The notes below the pieces were generated by a model. It saw only the letters and a program-made list of their open reading frames with translations, did not search any database and was not told where the DNA came from. Position numbers and translations under genes: made by a program. Of a stretch of 64,000 nt of DNA, positions 35,588-44,795 are shown one piece after another. This stretch comes from WHSM01 sp036375165 (GTDB lineage: Bacteria; Actinomycetota; Actinomycetes; Mycobacteriales; Micromonosporaceae), in assembly GCA_036375165.1 (NCBI GenBank), contig DASUSI010000155.1, positions 62,001-126,000 of the forward strand. Direction: 5' to 3'. Position 1 is the stretch's first letter; each line of letters opens with the position of its first letter.

Positions 35588-36637
35588 ATGGGCCGGGTCT
35601 CGCGCGCAAGGAGAATCGCCACAGCGGCGCTCTACGGCGGCGGCGGTCTCGGCGTGGCAGGAGCGCTCACCGCCGGGCTGATCGTGGGCCAGATCAACTA
35701 CGCGTGGCGGACCATCAAACCTCCCGAACACCCGGCACCGCCGTGCGACGGCCGCTACGGCGGTCCGTTGCCCGGCGAGCCGTTGAAACTGGTGCTGCTC
35801 GGGGACTCGTCAGCGGTGGGACTGGGCGTTCATGGTCCGGAACAGACTCCGGGCGCGGTCCTGGCGACCAATCTGGCGCGACTGATCGGACGCCCGGTCG
35901 ACCTGTCGTGCTTCGGAGTCGTCGGTGCCCGGTCCGCTGACCTGCACCGGCAGGTGGACTTGGCGCTGCGGGTACCGCCGGACCTCACCCTGATCATGAT
36001 TGGGGCCAACGACGTGACTCACCGGATCTGGCCCAGTAACGCGGTACGTCACCTGGTGCAGGCGGTGCGTGCGCTTCGGAACACCGGTGGTGAGGTAATC
36101 GTCGGGACCTGCCCCGACCTGGGTACGGTACAGCCGATCCAGCCGCCGCTGCGATGGGTCGCCCGGCGCTGGAGCCGGGAACTGGCAGCGGCGCAGACAA
36201 TTGCCGTCGTGGAGGCCGGAGGGCGCACCGTGTCGCTTGGTGACCTGCTCGGGCCAGAGTTCGCCCGGGCGCCCGACCGGCTGTTCAGCGCCGACCGGTT
36301 CCACCCATCGGCTGCGGGCTACGCCGCCGTCGCCGCGGCGGTGCTGCCCACCGTGGTAGCCGCGCTGACCCCCGACGACCTCGAACCGCCTGAGGTAACC
36401 GACTCCTCCGGCACCCGGCTGCCGGTACGCCGGTCCGGTGTCGGCTCGCTGCCCCGGGCGGCCGTGGAGGCGGCGAACCATGCCGGTACGGAGGTCAGCG
36501 GCGCCGAGGTGGCCGGGGCCGAACGGGGACCGGCCGGACGCTGGGCGCAGCTGCGCCAGTGGGTGCTCGGCCGTACCTTCGACCCAGAACCGACCGCCGT
36601 CCGGCAGGCGGCAAGCCACGCCTTCGGAGGGTCATGA
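35588..36637 (+). CDS. SGNH/GDSL hydrolase (first of a pair)
   Basis: A 349-residue esterase-type hydrolase with an N-terminal membrane anchor (about residues 11-37). The four SGNH blocks are visible: LLGDSSAVGLG (Ser), the Gly block around CFGVVGARSADL, MIGANDVTH (Asn), and DRFHPSAAGYAAVA (Asp/His). A low-complexity tail of about 90 residues follows. Start 35588 has GGGGAGGA upstream. The second copy follows after 1 base, so the two are co-transcribed. Likely acts on lipids or cell-wall esters outside the membrane. Confidence 0.9.
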   Translation: MGRVSRARRIATAALYGGGGLGVAGALTAGLIVGQINYAWRTIKPPEHPAPPCDGRYGGPLPGEPLKLVLLGDSSAVGLGVHGPEQTPGAVLATNLARLIGRPVDLSCFGVVGARSADLHRQVDLALRVPPDLTLIMIGANDVTHRIWPSNAVRHLVQAVRALRNTGGEVIVGTCPDLGTVQPIQPPLRWVARRWSRELAAAQTIAVVEAGGRTVSLGDLLGPEFARAPDRLFSADRFHPSAAGYAAVAAAVLPTVVAALTPDDLEPPEVTDSSGTRLPVRRSGVGSLPRAAVEAANHAGTEVSGAEVAGAERGPAGRWAQLRQWVLGRTFDPEPTAVRQAASHAFGGS

Positions 36638-36638
36638 G

Positions 36639-37415
36639 ATGCCAACGGTACGACGTACGGTACGGACCCTGGGTTACGGGCTGGTGTTCGCGACGGGGGG
36701 CGCGACGGGCCTGCTGGCAGCCGAACTACTCGCCGCACGGCTGCGTCGCCACGTGAGACCCGCCATCGGGCCGGGCATCCGGGCCAGCATCGGCGAGCCG
36801 GACCTGGCCACGGTACGGATGGTGATGGTGGGCGACTCCTTCGCCGCCGGGGTCGGTGTCACCAGCGTCGATGACTCGGTGGGTGGGCACCTGGCCACCC
36901 TGCTCGCCGGTGATGGGCACCGGATCGAGCTGTCGAGCGTGGCCGTCCCGGGCACCCGGTCGCACCACCTGGACACCCAGGTGTCCCGGGCACTGCTCGG
37001 AAGGCCACCCGATGTCGCCGTGATCCTGGTCGGACTGAACGACGCGACCCCCCTGGTCAACCCCTCGGAGGCGGCGTTCCACCTTGGAGCCGCGGTACGC
37101 CGGCTGCTGGACGCCGGGGTGGCGGTGGTGGTGGGAACCTGCCCGGACCTGGCCGCGTCCAGAGCGATCGGCCCTCCGCTGCGCCAGATCGTCGGCTGGT
37201 TGGGACGCCGGATCGCCCGTACCCAGGAACCCGCCGTAGTGGAGGCCGGTGGCGTGGCGGTCGACCTCGCCCGGCGTACCGGACCGGTGTTCCGGGCTGA
37301 TCCCGGCACGATCTGTGTGGACGGTTTCCATCCTTCGGCGGACGGTTACCGGGTCTGGGCGCACGCGCTCTACCCGGCGGTGCGTGACGCGATCCGCTCT
37401 GTTCGCTCCGGCTGA
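36639..37415 (+). CDS. SGNH/GDSL hydrolase (second of a pair)
   Basis: A 258-residue paralogue of the preceding gene with an N-terminal anchor (about residues 10-32) and blocks VGDSFAAGVG, LVGLNDATP (Asn) and GFHPSADGY. The ATG at 36639 follows GGAGGG, and the preceding stop is one base away. A tandem pair in this place next to a thiolase and cbs is known from other actinobacteria (Rv1075c region). Substrate unknown. Confidence 0.9.
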   Translation: MPTVRRTVRTLGYGLVFATGGATGLLAAELLAARLRRHVRPAIGPGIRASIGEPDLATVRMVMVGDSFAAGVGVTSVDDSVGGHLATLLAGDGHRIELSSVAVPGTRSHHLDTQVSRALLGRPPDVAVILVGLNDATPLVNPSEAAFHLGAAVRRLLDAGVAVVVGTCPDLAASRAIGPPLRQIVGWLGRRIARTQEPAVVEAGGVAVDLARRTGPVFRADPGTICVDGFHPSADGYRVWAHALYPAVRDAIRSVRSG

Positions 37416-37542
37416 CAGCGCGACGGAACAAGCCGCTGCGAGCGGTTGGCGCGGCCAGCGCGGCCGAATGGCCGCACGCGCTGACACCGGACACCGGTCG
37501 CTGACTCTGACATCGGGACTGACCAGCGGGTAACGTGGCCAC

Positions 37543-38790
37543 ATGTCTGAGGCTGTCATCGTGGCCACGGCGCGTTCCCCGATCGGACGCGCGTACAAGG
37601 GATCGCTGCGGGACATGCGACCCGACGACCTCACCGCGTCGGTGATCCGGGCCGCCCTGGACAAGATCCCGGCACTGGACCCGGCCGACATCGACGATCT
37701 CCACCTGGGGTGCGGGTTACCCGGCGGCGAGCAGGGCTTCAACATGGCCCGGGTGGTGGCGGTACTGCTCGGCTACGACACCCTGCCGGGCGCGACGGTC
37801 ACCCGCTACTGCGCCTCCAGCCTGCAGACCACCCGGATGGCGGCGCACGCGATCCGGGCCGGGGAAGGCGAAGTGTTCATCTCGGCGGGCGTGGAGTGCG
37901 TCTCCCGGCACGTCCGCGGCAGCTCCGACCGGCTGCCCGACGACGCGCAGGAACTTGTCGGCGGTGGCTGGCAGAACCCGGTCTTTGGGGAGGCGAGGAA
38001 GCGCACCGCGACCCGGGCCGGGGGCGGTGCCGAGACCTGGAACGACCCCCGCGAGTCCACAGCGGTGCCCGACGTCTACATCGCCATGGGCCAGACCGCG
38101 GAGAACCTCGCCCAGGTCCACGGCGTGACCCGCCAGGAGATGGACGAGTTCGGGGTACGCAGCCAGAACCTGGCCGAGTTGGCTGTCAAGGACGGGTTCT
38201 GGTCCCGGGAGATCACGCCGGTCACGCTGCCCGATGGCACGGTGGTGGACGCTGACGACGGCCCCCGACCAGGTGTCACGTACGAGAAGGTCTCCCAGTT
38301 GCAGCCGGTGTTCCGCCCCGACGGCCGGGTGACCGCGGGTAACTGTTGTCCGCTGAACGACGGTGCCGCCGCGGTGGTGCTGATGAGCGCCCGCAAGGCG
38401 GGCGAATTGGGGATCCGGCCGCTTGCCCGGGTAGTTTCCACCGGGGTCTGCGCGCTGTCCCCCGAAATCATGGGGCTCGGCCCGGTGGAGGCGTCAAAAC
38501 AGGCCCTGGCACGCGCCGGGATGACCATCGACGACATCGACCTGGTGGAGATCAACGAGGCGTTCGCCGCCCAGGTGATCCCGTCGTACCAGCAGCTTGG
38601 GATCCCGATCGAGAAGCTCAACGTGATGGGCGGAGCGATCGCGGTGGGGCACCCGTACGGGATGACCGGCGCCAGGATCACCGGCACTCTGATCAACGCG
38701 CTGCAGTGGCACGACAAGACGATCGGCCTGGAGACGATGTGTGTCGGCGGTGGTCAGGGCATGGCGATGATCATCGAACGCCTGACCTGA
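37543..38790 (+). CDS. Thiolase (acetyl-CoA C-acyltransferase)
   Basis: A 415-residue thiolase with nucleophile Cys in VTRYCASSLQTTRM, the NEAFA motif (EINEAFAAQVI), His in GGAIAVGHPYGMTGAR and the second Cys in CVGGGQGMAM. It should cleave 3-ketoacyl-CoA in beta-oxidation, or condense acetyl-CoA. It resembles FadA-type proteins rather than sterol-lipid SCPx. Codon 59 is TTA (37717-37719). No multifunctional FadB partner is adjacent. Confidence 0.93.
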   Translation: MSEAVIVATARSPIGRAYKGSLRDMRPDDLTASVIRAALDKIPALDPADIDDLHLGCGLPGGEQGFNMARVVAVLLGYDTLPGATVTRYCASSLQTTRMAAHAIRAGEGEVFISAGVECVSRHVRGSSDRLPDDAQELVGGGWQNPVFGEARKRTATRAGGGAETWNDPRESTAVPDVYIAMGQTAENLAQVHGVTRQEMDEFGVRSQNLAELAVKDGFWSREITPVTLPDGTVVDADDGPRPGVTYEKVSQLQPVFRPDGRVTAGNCCPLNDGAAAVVLMSARKAGELGIRPLARVVSTGVCALSPEIMGLGPVEASKQALARAGMTIDDIDLVEINEAFAAQVIPSYQQLGIPIEKLNVMGGAIAVGHPYGMTGARITGTLINALQWHDKTIGLETMCVGGGQGMAMIIERLT

Positions 38791-38805
38791 CCGGCCGCGC
38801 CGGGC

Positions 38806-38830
38806 GCGGTGCGGTGCGGTGCGGTGCGGG
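38806..38830. repeat. GCGGT pentamer tandem repeat
   Basis: Four perfect GCGGT units and one GCGGG unit fill the gap between the convergent thiolase gene and the 38831-39211 gene, whose stop abuts the array. Simple slippage-type repeat. Confidence 0.7.
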
Positions 38831-39211
38831 TCATCCGTCCCGCGATTCCCGGTGCACCAGGGCCGGGTTGCCGGTGAACGCTTCCCGGGTGCGAGCCACC
38901 CAGCCACGGGCAACGGTCATGGTCTGCTGTTTCGGCGAGGCTCGCAGCAGGTCGCGGGTCACCACCACGAGCTGATCGGGCAGTGCCAGGTCGTTCTCCA
39001 GCCGGGGTACGGTACGCCGGGGCTGCCCCTCGGCGTCCGCCGCCAGGTCGGCGATCCGCTGTACCAGATCGTGTACCAGATCCGCCCGGGTGCGTCCGAA
39101 GACGCCGGACGCCGCCCTCCACCGGGGCGGCGTCCAGTACATCACCTGACCGATCAGCCGGTCGACGGCGGTGCGCAACTCGTCGGCACCGTCGGCCATC
39201 CGCTCACTCAC
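38831..39211 (-). CDS. Conserved hypothetical protein downstream of the Bax1-I gene
   Basis: A 126-residue soluble, helical protein: LRTAVDRLIGQVMYWTPPRW followed by RADLVHDLVQRIADLAADAE and a C-terminal LVVVTRDLLRASPKQQ. Its start overlaps the 3' end of the Bax1-I family gene by 8 bases, so it is translated from the same mRNA. I do not recognise a named family. Similar small proteins occur in Micromonosporaceae. Confidence 0.7.
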   Translation of the reverse strand: MSERMADGADELRTAVDRLIGQVMYWTPPRWRAASGVFGRTRADLVHDLVQRIADLAADAEGQPRRTVPRLENDLALPDQLVVVTRDLLRASPKQQTMTVARGWVARTREAFTGNPALVHRESRDG

Positions 39212-40028
39212 GCAGCAGGCTGAGCAGGCGCAGCAGCTGGAGGTACATGAAGATCAGGCCGACCAGGATCCCGAACGACGCGTACCAGGCGAACTTGCGG
39301 GGCGCTCCCAGCCGTACCCCTTCCTCGACCAGCTTGAAGTCGAGCAGGAAGCTCAGCGCACCCCACACCGTGATGCCCAGCGTGAGCAGGATCGGCAGCA
39401 TCTCGACCTTGCCGTCCGTCGGGTCGCCGAAGATACCGAGGTCGGTACCGAACAGTCCGAGCACCAGGTTCAACAGGAACAGGCCCATGATCCCGAACCC
39501 GATCCCGATCATCACCTTGGTGAAGCCGGATGTCACCCGGATCACTCGCGACTTGTAGACCAGCGCCATGCCGGCGAACACCGCGAAGGTCCCGACAGCG
39601 GCCTGCAACACGATCCCGCTGAACAGTGTCTCGTAGAACTTGCTGACCACGCCGACGAACACGCCCTCGACCACCGCGTAGGCACCGATCAGGTACGGGT
39701 TCGTGATCCGCATGAACGAGATCGCGAGCACCAGGACCAGTCCGACGATCATGGAACCGAACAGTGCGACCCCGAGGGTCGCGGGCGGCAGTAACAGCCA
39801 CGACACCGCGCCGACCACGCCGGTCAGGGTGAGCAGGCCGACGGTCCGGACCACCACGTCGTCGATCGTCATCGCACCGCCGACCTGCGGTGGCGCTACC
39901 GACGGATACGCTCCGGACATCGAGTAGTCGTACCCTTGCTGGCCCGGCGGACCGTACGGCGCCGGGGCCGTCCGTTGCTGGGCCGCGGTCTGGGTCAAGC
40001 CGCCGAGCACGAAATTCGAGCTCTTCAA
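39204..40028 (-). CDS. Bax1-I/YccA family membrane protein
   Basis: A 274-residue protein with a Gln/Pro/Tyr-rich cytoplasmic head of about 50 residues and seven membrane helices. YccA-family features are GVFVGVVSKFYETLFSGIV, TSGFTKVMIGIGFGIMG and a C-terminal DFKLVEEGVRLGAP. A TTG at 40028 preceded by GAGGAGG at five bases is a better start than the ATG at 40046, which lacks a ribosome site. Codon 79 is TTA (39792-39794). Relatives modulate calcium leak or membrane proteases. Confidence 0.9.
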   Translation of the reverse strand: MKSSNFVLGGLTQTAAQQRTAPAPYGPPGQQGYDYSMSGAYPSVAPPQVGGAMTIDDVVVRTVGLLTLTGVVGAVSWLLLPPATLGVALFGSMIVGLVLVLAISFMRITNPYLIGAYAVVEGVFVGVVSKFYETLFSGIVLQAAVGTFAVFAGMALVYKSRVIRVTSGFTKVMIGIGFGIMGLFLLNLVLGLFGTDLGIFGDPTDGKVEMLPILLTLGITVWGALSFLLDFKLVEEGVRLGAPRKFAWYASFGILVGLIFMYLQLLRLLSLLRE

Positions 40029-40176
40029 CGCTGCCTCCTCGGCCATCGTTTCTCACGGCGTGCGGTACACGCCGCACGTCCAGGGTAGCTGGGCAGGTCC
40101 ACCCCGCAGCATGGTGATCGACACCCGGCCCTGGGGTCGCCCGCTGTGCGCGCCGTACGGCGCGTCGATGCCCTTG

Positions 40177-40258
40177 TGCCCGGGGCGGGGCTCGAACCCG
40201 CATGCCTCTCGGCAGCCGCTTTTAAGGCGGCCGTGTATGCCTGTTCCACCACCCGGGC
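40177..40258 (-). tRNA. bldA: tRNA-Leu(UAA), bldA type
   Basis: An 82-base cloverleaf with acceptor GCCCGGG pairing with CCCGGGC (40178-40184), discriminator A, long variable arm and a T arm with GGTTCGAGCC. The anticodon loop CTTAAAA gives anticodon UAA (40222-40224), which reads the rare leucine codon UUA. CCA is not encoded. In Streptomyces the same tRNA is BldA, the switch for development and antibiotic genes. At least seven genes in this window contain TTA. Confidence 0.93.
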
Positions 40259-40422
40259 GACAGGTCGGGGGCACCACGCCCGCCTACACGTTAGCCGGAG
40301 GACGTCCCGGTTGACGCATACACAGCGTTATCAATTTCGCCGCCGCCCAGCGCTCTGACGAGCCGTCACCGGGCGGCTCCGGTGCGCCGATCATGGACCT
40401 GGCCAGCACTGCCGGCCGATCC

Positions 40423-40451
40423 CGTTATCTGACCACTGTGGACAGATAACG
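40423..40451. repeat. 29-bp palindrome between ndh and tRNA-Leu
   Basis: CGTTATCTG (40423-40431) pairs with CAGATAACG (40443-40451), and between them CCAC-T-GTGG forms an inner stem; only one A-A mismatch breaks the symmetry. It lies 53 bases after the ndh stop and 165 before the tRNA, so it may be the ndh terminator or a protein-binding dyad. Confidence 0.55.
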
Positions 40452-40504
40452 CAACCCCCCGGCTGGTCGCCACGCACGGAGCCCTTCACCAGTGAGACGT
40501 CCCT

Positions 40505-41836
40505 TCACCGTCGCTTCGCTGGCACCGCGTACTCGGAGAAAGACTCACGCGGCTCGTGCAACTGTCCCATGGAGACCGCCTCCCGCCTCAGGAACAGGGC
40601 CAGAGTCCAGTCCGCCAGGACCCGGATCTTCCGGTTCAGGGTGGGTATCCGGGTCATGTGGTACGTGCGGTGCAAAAACCACGCCGGAAAGCCCCGCAGC
40701 TTGACCCCGTACACCTGAGCCACCCCCTGGTACAGGCCCAGACTCGCGACGCTGCCGGCGTGCTTGTGCCGGTACGGCACCGGCTGGCGGCCCTTCAGCA
40801 CCGCGACGATGTTGTCGGCGAGCCGGCGGGCCTGCCGGACCGCGTGCTGGGCGCTCGGCGAGCACAGCGCGCCGGGCTGGTCCGAGGCGAGATCCGGGAC
40901 CGCGGCGCAGTCCCCGGCACTCCACGCGCCCGGGACCACGTCACCGGCCACGTCCACCACCTGCAGCGTCGCCCGGCAGGTGACCCTGCCCCGCTCGTCC
41001 CGAGGCAGGTCGGTGGCCTCCAGCATCGGGTGCGGCTTGACGCCAGCGGTCCACACCACGGTGTCCGCGTCGAACTCCGCACCGTCCGAGAGCACCACGT
41101 GACCGTCCACGCAGGACTCCAGGCGGGTGTTCAACCGGATGTCGAACCCGCGCTCCAGCAGTTGCCGTACGGCGTACGCGCCCATGTCCGGGTCCACCTC
41201 GGGCAGGATCCGCTGGGTCGCCTCCACCAGCACCCAGCGCATCTCGTCGGGGCCGGGCACCGGGTAGTAGGCGATGGCGTCCCGGGCCATGTCCTCCAAC
41301 TCGGCGATCGCCTCGATGCCGGCATACCCGCCGCCGACCAGGACGAACGTCAGCGCACGGGCGCGGGTCGCCGGATCCGTCGTGGTGGCCGCCACGTCGA
41401 GGCGGGACAACACGTGGTTACGCAACCAGATCGCCTCGCCGATGGTCTTGAACCCGACCGCGTACTCCTTCAGACCCGGGATCGGCAGGGTCCGGGACAC
41501 CGATCCCGGAGCGACCACGATCTCGTCGTACCGCAGCTCCCGGTCCGGTCCGGTGATCGGCCGTACCGTTGCGGTACGCCGGGCGTGGTCGACCCGCACC
41601 ACCCGGCCGGACAGCACCTCGACACCTTTCAGCACCCGGCGAAGCGGTGCCACGCAGTGCCGTGGCTCGATCGAGCCGGCCGCCGCCTCCGGCAGGAACG
41701 GCTGGTACGTCATGTGCGGCTGCGGGTCGACCACCACGATCTCGGCATGCCGCGCGGTGAGTTTCCGGGCCAGCCGCAAGGCCACGTACAGCCCGACGTG
41801 ACCCGCGCCGACCAGGAGAATCCGCTTCGGTCTCAC
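40505..41836 (-). CDS. ndh: Type II NADH dehydrogenase-like flavoprotein
   Basis: A 443-residue pyridine nucleotide-disulfide family protein with FAD-binding ILLVGAGHVGLYVALRLARK, NAD-binding FVLVGGGYAGIEAIAELEDMA, and GAWSAGDCAAVPD near the C-terminus of the core. Length and the amphipathic C-terminal region (YHMTRIPTLNRKIRVLADW) fit membrane-attached NDH-2, which passes electrons from NADH to menaquinone without pumping. The GTG at 41836 is the start. Another class of NAD(P)H oxidoreductase cannot be excluded. Confidence 0.87.
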   Translation of the reverse strand: MRPKRILLVGAGHVGLYVALRLARKLTARHAEIVVVDPQPHMTYQPFLPEAAAGSIEPRHCVAPLRRVLKGVEVLSGRVVRVDHARRTATVRPITGPDRELRYDEIVVAPGSVSRTLPIPGLKEYAVGFKTIGEAIWLRNHVLSRLDVAATTTDPATRARALTFVLVGGGYAGIEAIAELEDMARDAIAYYPVPGPDEMRWVLVEATQRILPEVDPDMGAYAVRQLLERGFDIRLNTRLESCVDGHVVLSDGAEFDADTVVWTAGVKPHPMLEATDLPRDERGRVTCRATLQVVDVAGDVVPGAWSAGDCAAVPDLASDQPGALCSPSAQHAVRQARRLADNIVAVLKGRQPVPYRHKHAGSVASLGLYQGVAQVYGVKLRGFPAWFLHRTYHMTRIPTLNRKIRVLADWTLALFLRREAVSMGQLHEPRESFSEYAVPAKRR

Positions 41837-41845
41837 CCGGCCACG

Positions 41846-42421
41846 CTAGCTCCGGTGTCCCCCGCGGGCCAGCCGCACCAGGCCGAGGCCGGCGAGCACC
41901 AGGGCGGCCAGCCCCGCGACCGGTACGGCCACCTGGCCGGACCGTCCCAACAGCGCCGGCAGATTCAGCACCAGCAGCCCCACCGGCACCGACACCGCCA
42001 CCACGACCGCGTTACGAAGCGCCCAGTCGAGCAACACCCGGGGGGCCACCACCGCGTCCGCCGGCATCCCGGCGGCCAGCGCACACGCACTGTGGTGCAG
42101 GTACGTCGCCACGGCGAGACCCAGGATCCGGGCCGGGGTGATCTCGTACAGCTGCACGGTGGTGGTGACCAGCCACGCGCCAACCGCCAGGTACTCCAAC
42201 ACCGACACCCACTGGCTCCCCGGGGCGACAGCTGTCACCGCCGCCAGCACCAGCATGGCGAGCCCGATCTGAGGGTTGAGCAGCTCCGACGGTACGGACA
42301 GCAGCAACGCCGCCTGCCCGGCACCAAAGGCCACTCCCCGTACCATCAGCGGCCCGACCGCGATCCAGGCCAGCAGCCGATTCACAGCACCCGTCGGCAC
42401 CGGAACGGACCGCGTCCTCAC
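41846..42421 (-). CDS. Membrane protein in the MoxR/DUF58 operon
   Basis: A 191-residue protein with five to six membrane helices and little soluble sequence. Its GTG start overlaps the DUF58 gene's TGA by 4 bases (GTGA), so it belongs to that operon. Short motif ITPARILGLAVATYLHHSACALAAGM is the most polar part. I recognise no characterised family. In this position, actinobacteria often have an accessory integral membrane protein of the MoxR cluster. Confidence 0.78.
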   Translation of the reverse strand: MRTRSVPVPTGAVNRLLAWIAVGPLMVRGVAFGAGQAALLLSVPSELLNPQIGLAMLVLAAVTAVAPGSQWVSVLEYLAVGAWLVTTTVQLYEITPARILGLAVATYLHHSACALAAGMPADAVVAPRVLLDWALRNAVVVAVSVPVGLLVLNLPALLGRSGQVAVPVAGLAALVLAGLGLVRLARGGHRS

Positions 42422-43716
42422 CGTGACACCGGCCTTGACGTCAGCGCCATCCGGGACACGTCCCGCAACACCTCGTCCAGGCTGCCGGAACCACGCCAGG
42501 CCACCACGGGAACGCCGTGCTCGCGCAACTCGTCGATGGTGTTCTGGCGTTCCAGCAGCCACAGCCGGGTAGCCGGCTCCCGCCACACGCTCTTGATCGC
42601 CGGTCGGGCACGCGGCGGCAGGGTGTCCACCGCGATCAGGAACCGACCCGCCCATGCCATCCTGGCCAGCAGTTCCGCGCTGCGTTCGTCGAGCAGCGGA
42701 GTGAACGCCACGATCAGCGCGTTCGGCGGCAACTGGTGCGGCCGGGCGAGCCAGTCCTGCGGCTCCAGCGCCCCGGGCACCACCCGGGTGTCCAACAACC
42801 AGTCCCGGATCACCTGGTAGTGCAACCGGCCCCCGGCCGCCCGCAACTGCCGGTGGCGGGGCCCGAACTCCAGCAGCGAAACCCGGTCCCCCCGGTGCAG
42901 GTAGTGTTCGGCCACGCTGGCCGCGCCGCGCACCGTCACGTCCAGCACGCTCGCCGCGCCGTTGACGCCGCCGGAGACCCCGGCCTCGTGCAGCGTGTCG
43001 AGCAGCAGCACCACCTCGGCGTCCCGGTCCGAAAGGGTCGCCACCACGTGCAGTTCCCGGGTACGCAGCGACACCCGCCAGTCGATCCGGCGCAGCCGGT
43101 CGCCGGGTACGAACCGTCGTACCCCCACCAACTCGCCGCCCTCCCCCGGGCGGCGGGAGCGGTGCGTGCCGGCGAGCTCGGCGGCTCGGGGCATCGCGTC
43201 GTCCGCCTCGAAATGCTCGTTCACCGGATGCACCCTGACCTCCAGCGGCTGCGGCGGCTCCGGTCGGTTCACCAGCAGCCCATCGCAGGCGGCGGCCACG
43301 ACCTCGACCGAGCCGAACCGGTGACGTCCCCACCGCCGCGCCTGAAGCCGCACCGCCACGTCGATGGCCCGCTCCGCCGGCAGAGCGGTGACGATCGGTC
43401 GGAACTCCTCAGTGGTCGCCAGCCAGCCGCCGACCCGGACGTCGACCGAGACCGGCACGAACCGGACCCGACCAGGATTGGCGACGCTGACCGTCGCGTC
43501 GAACTGCTGCCCCTCGCCGACCTGCGTGTCCGCCACATCGACGGTGACCTCGGCGGACACCTCCGGGGTACGACGAAGCGCCCAGAGCGTTCCGGTCAGC
43601 AGAGGAACCGCGAGCACCACGAGGTCGGTGCGCCCCAGCGCGACCGCGGCGATCAGCAACAGGCACACCAGCCCCACGACACGGCGCAACGCCCGGGTGG
43701 GCCGCCAGCCGGGCAT
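42418..43716 (-). CDS. DUF58 domain protein
   Basis: A 432-residue protein with two N-terminal membrane helices (about residues 10-45), a beta-rich domain, and the DUF58 core with RRPGEGGELVGVRRFVPGDRLRRIDWR, a VWA-related fold. DUF58 proteins form conserved clusters with MoxR ATPases, here directly upstream (6 bases), and are thought to act in maturation or complex assembly. Catalytic role not known. A metal-binding D-x-S motif is replaced by a relaxed DTLHEAG version. Confidence 0.9.
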   Translation of the reverse strand: MPGWRPTRALRRVVGLVCLLLIAAVALGRTDLVVLAVPLLTGTLWALRRTPEVSAEVTVDVADTQVGEGQQFDATVSVANPGRVRFVPVSVDVRVGGWLATTEEFRPIVTALPAERAIDVAVRLQARRWGRHRFGSVEVVAAACDGLLVNRPEPPQPLEVRVHPVNEHFEADDAMPRAAELAGTHRSRRPGEGGELVGVRRFVPGDRLRRIDWRVSLRTRELHVVATLSDRDAEVVLLLDTLHEAGVSGGVNGAASVLDVTVRGAASVAEHYLHRGDRVSLLEFGPRHRQLRAAGGRLHYQVIRDWLLDTRVVPGALEPQDWLARPHQLPPNALIVAFTPLLDERSAELLARMAWAGRFLIAVDTLPPRARPAIKSVWREPATRLWLLERQNTIDELREHGVPVVAWRGSGSLDEVLRDVSRMALTSRPVSR

Positions 43717-43722
43717 CGCCTC

Positions 43723-44733
43723 TCAGCCCCGGCTGGCGGTGTAGCTGGGCAGCGCGGCACTCGCCGGGGCGGGCGTGTTGGCGAGCAGGTCCCGGATGAT
43801 TCCCGCCGGGTCCACCCGCCGCAGCCACAGCTCCGGGCGCAGCGACACCCGGTGCGCCAGCGCCGGCACCGCGACCGCCTTGACGTCCTCCGGCACCACG
43901 AAATCCCGGCCCGCGATCACCGCGTACGCCCGGGCCAGCAGCAGCACCGCCAACGAGCCGCGCGGCGACGCGCCGACCAGCAGTTGCGAATGTTCCCGAG
44001 TGCCCGCGACCAGGTCCACCACGTACCGCCCGATCGAGTCCTCCACGACGACGTCCTCAAGGGACTGTTGCATCGCCAACAGGGTCTGCCGGTCCACCAC
44101 TGGATCCAGGTATGCCTCCTCGCGGCGGCGGGCCATCCGCCGTCGCAGCACCTCCCACTCCTCCTCCCGGTCCGGGTACCCGAACGAGACCCGCAGCAGG
44201 AACCGGTCCAACTGCGCCTCCGGCAACGGGTACGTGCCCTCGTACTCGATCGGGTTGGCGGTGGCGAGCACGCAGAACGGCGCTTCCAGGCGGTACGTGG
44301 TGCCTTCCACGCTGACCTGCTTCTCCTGCATCGCCTCCAGCAGCGCCGCCTGGGTCTTCGGCGGGGTGCGGTTGATCTCGTCGGCCAGCAGCACGTTGGT
44401 GAACACCGGTCCGGGCCGGAACGCGAAGTCGTGGTTGCGCTGGTCGTACAGGAACGAGCCGGTGACATCGGCGGGCAGCAGATCGGGGGTGAACTGCAGC
44501 CGGCGGAACTCGATCCCCAGCACCTGGGCGAGTGAGCGGGCGGTCAACGTCTTCCCCAGGCCCGGCAGGTCCTCCAGCAGAACGTGGCCACCTGCCAGGA
44601 TGCCCGCCAGCACCATCGCCAACGGTTCCCGCTTACCGACCACCACCGTGCCGACGGCGTCCAGCACTCGGTGGGACAGCTCGCCGACCTGATGCGCGGA
44701 GAGCAAGCCCTCCCCGAGGCCGGGGCGCACCAT
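43723..44733 (-). CDS. MoxR-family AAA+ ATPase
   Basis: A 336-residue AAA+ ATPase with Walker A LLEDLPGLGKTLTARSLA, Walker B VLLADEINRTPPKTQAALLE, the sensor-1 stretch VLATANPIEYEGTYPLPEAQ and an arginine-finger helix LDRFLLRV. MoxR ATPases act as chaperones that load metal cofactors or assemble complexes, working with VWA/DUF58 partners, which follow here. ATG 44733 has GGAG at seven bases. A TTG at 44757 behind GGGAGGGG is an alternative. Confidence 0.93.
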   Translation of the reverse strand: MVRPGLGEGLLSAHQVGELSHRVLDAVGTVVVGKREPLAMVLAGILAGGHVLLEDLPGLGKTLTARSLAQVLGIEFRRLQFTPDLLPADVTGSFLYDQRNHDFAFRPGPVFTNVLLADEINRTPPKTQAALLEAMQEKQVSVEGTTYRLEAPFCVLATANPIEYEGTYPLPEAQLDRFLLRVSFGYPDREEEWEVLRRRMARRREEAYLDPVVDRQTLLAMQQSLEDVVVEDSIGRYVVDLVAGTREHSQLLVGASPRGSLAVLLLARAYAVIAGRDFVVPEDVKAVAVPALAHRVSLRPELWLRRVDPAGIIRDLLANTPAPASAALPSYTASRG

Positions 44734-44795
44734 GCCGGGCTCCGCACTGTGTGTCAAGGCCCCTCCCGTAATCTCGTCCAACCACTGGCAACGTC

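Noticed and set aside
38806..38830. Pentamer array as a regulatory element or minisatellite of interest
   Set aside because: Only five short units between two convergent gene ends; polymerase slippage is enough to explain it.
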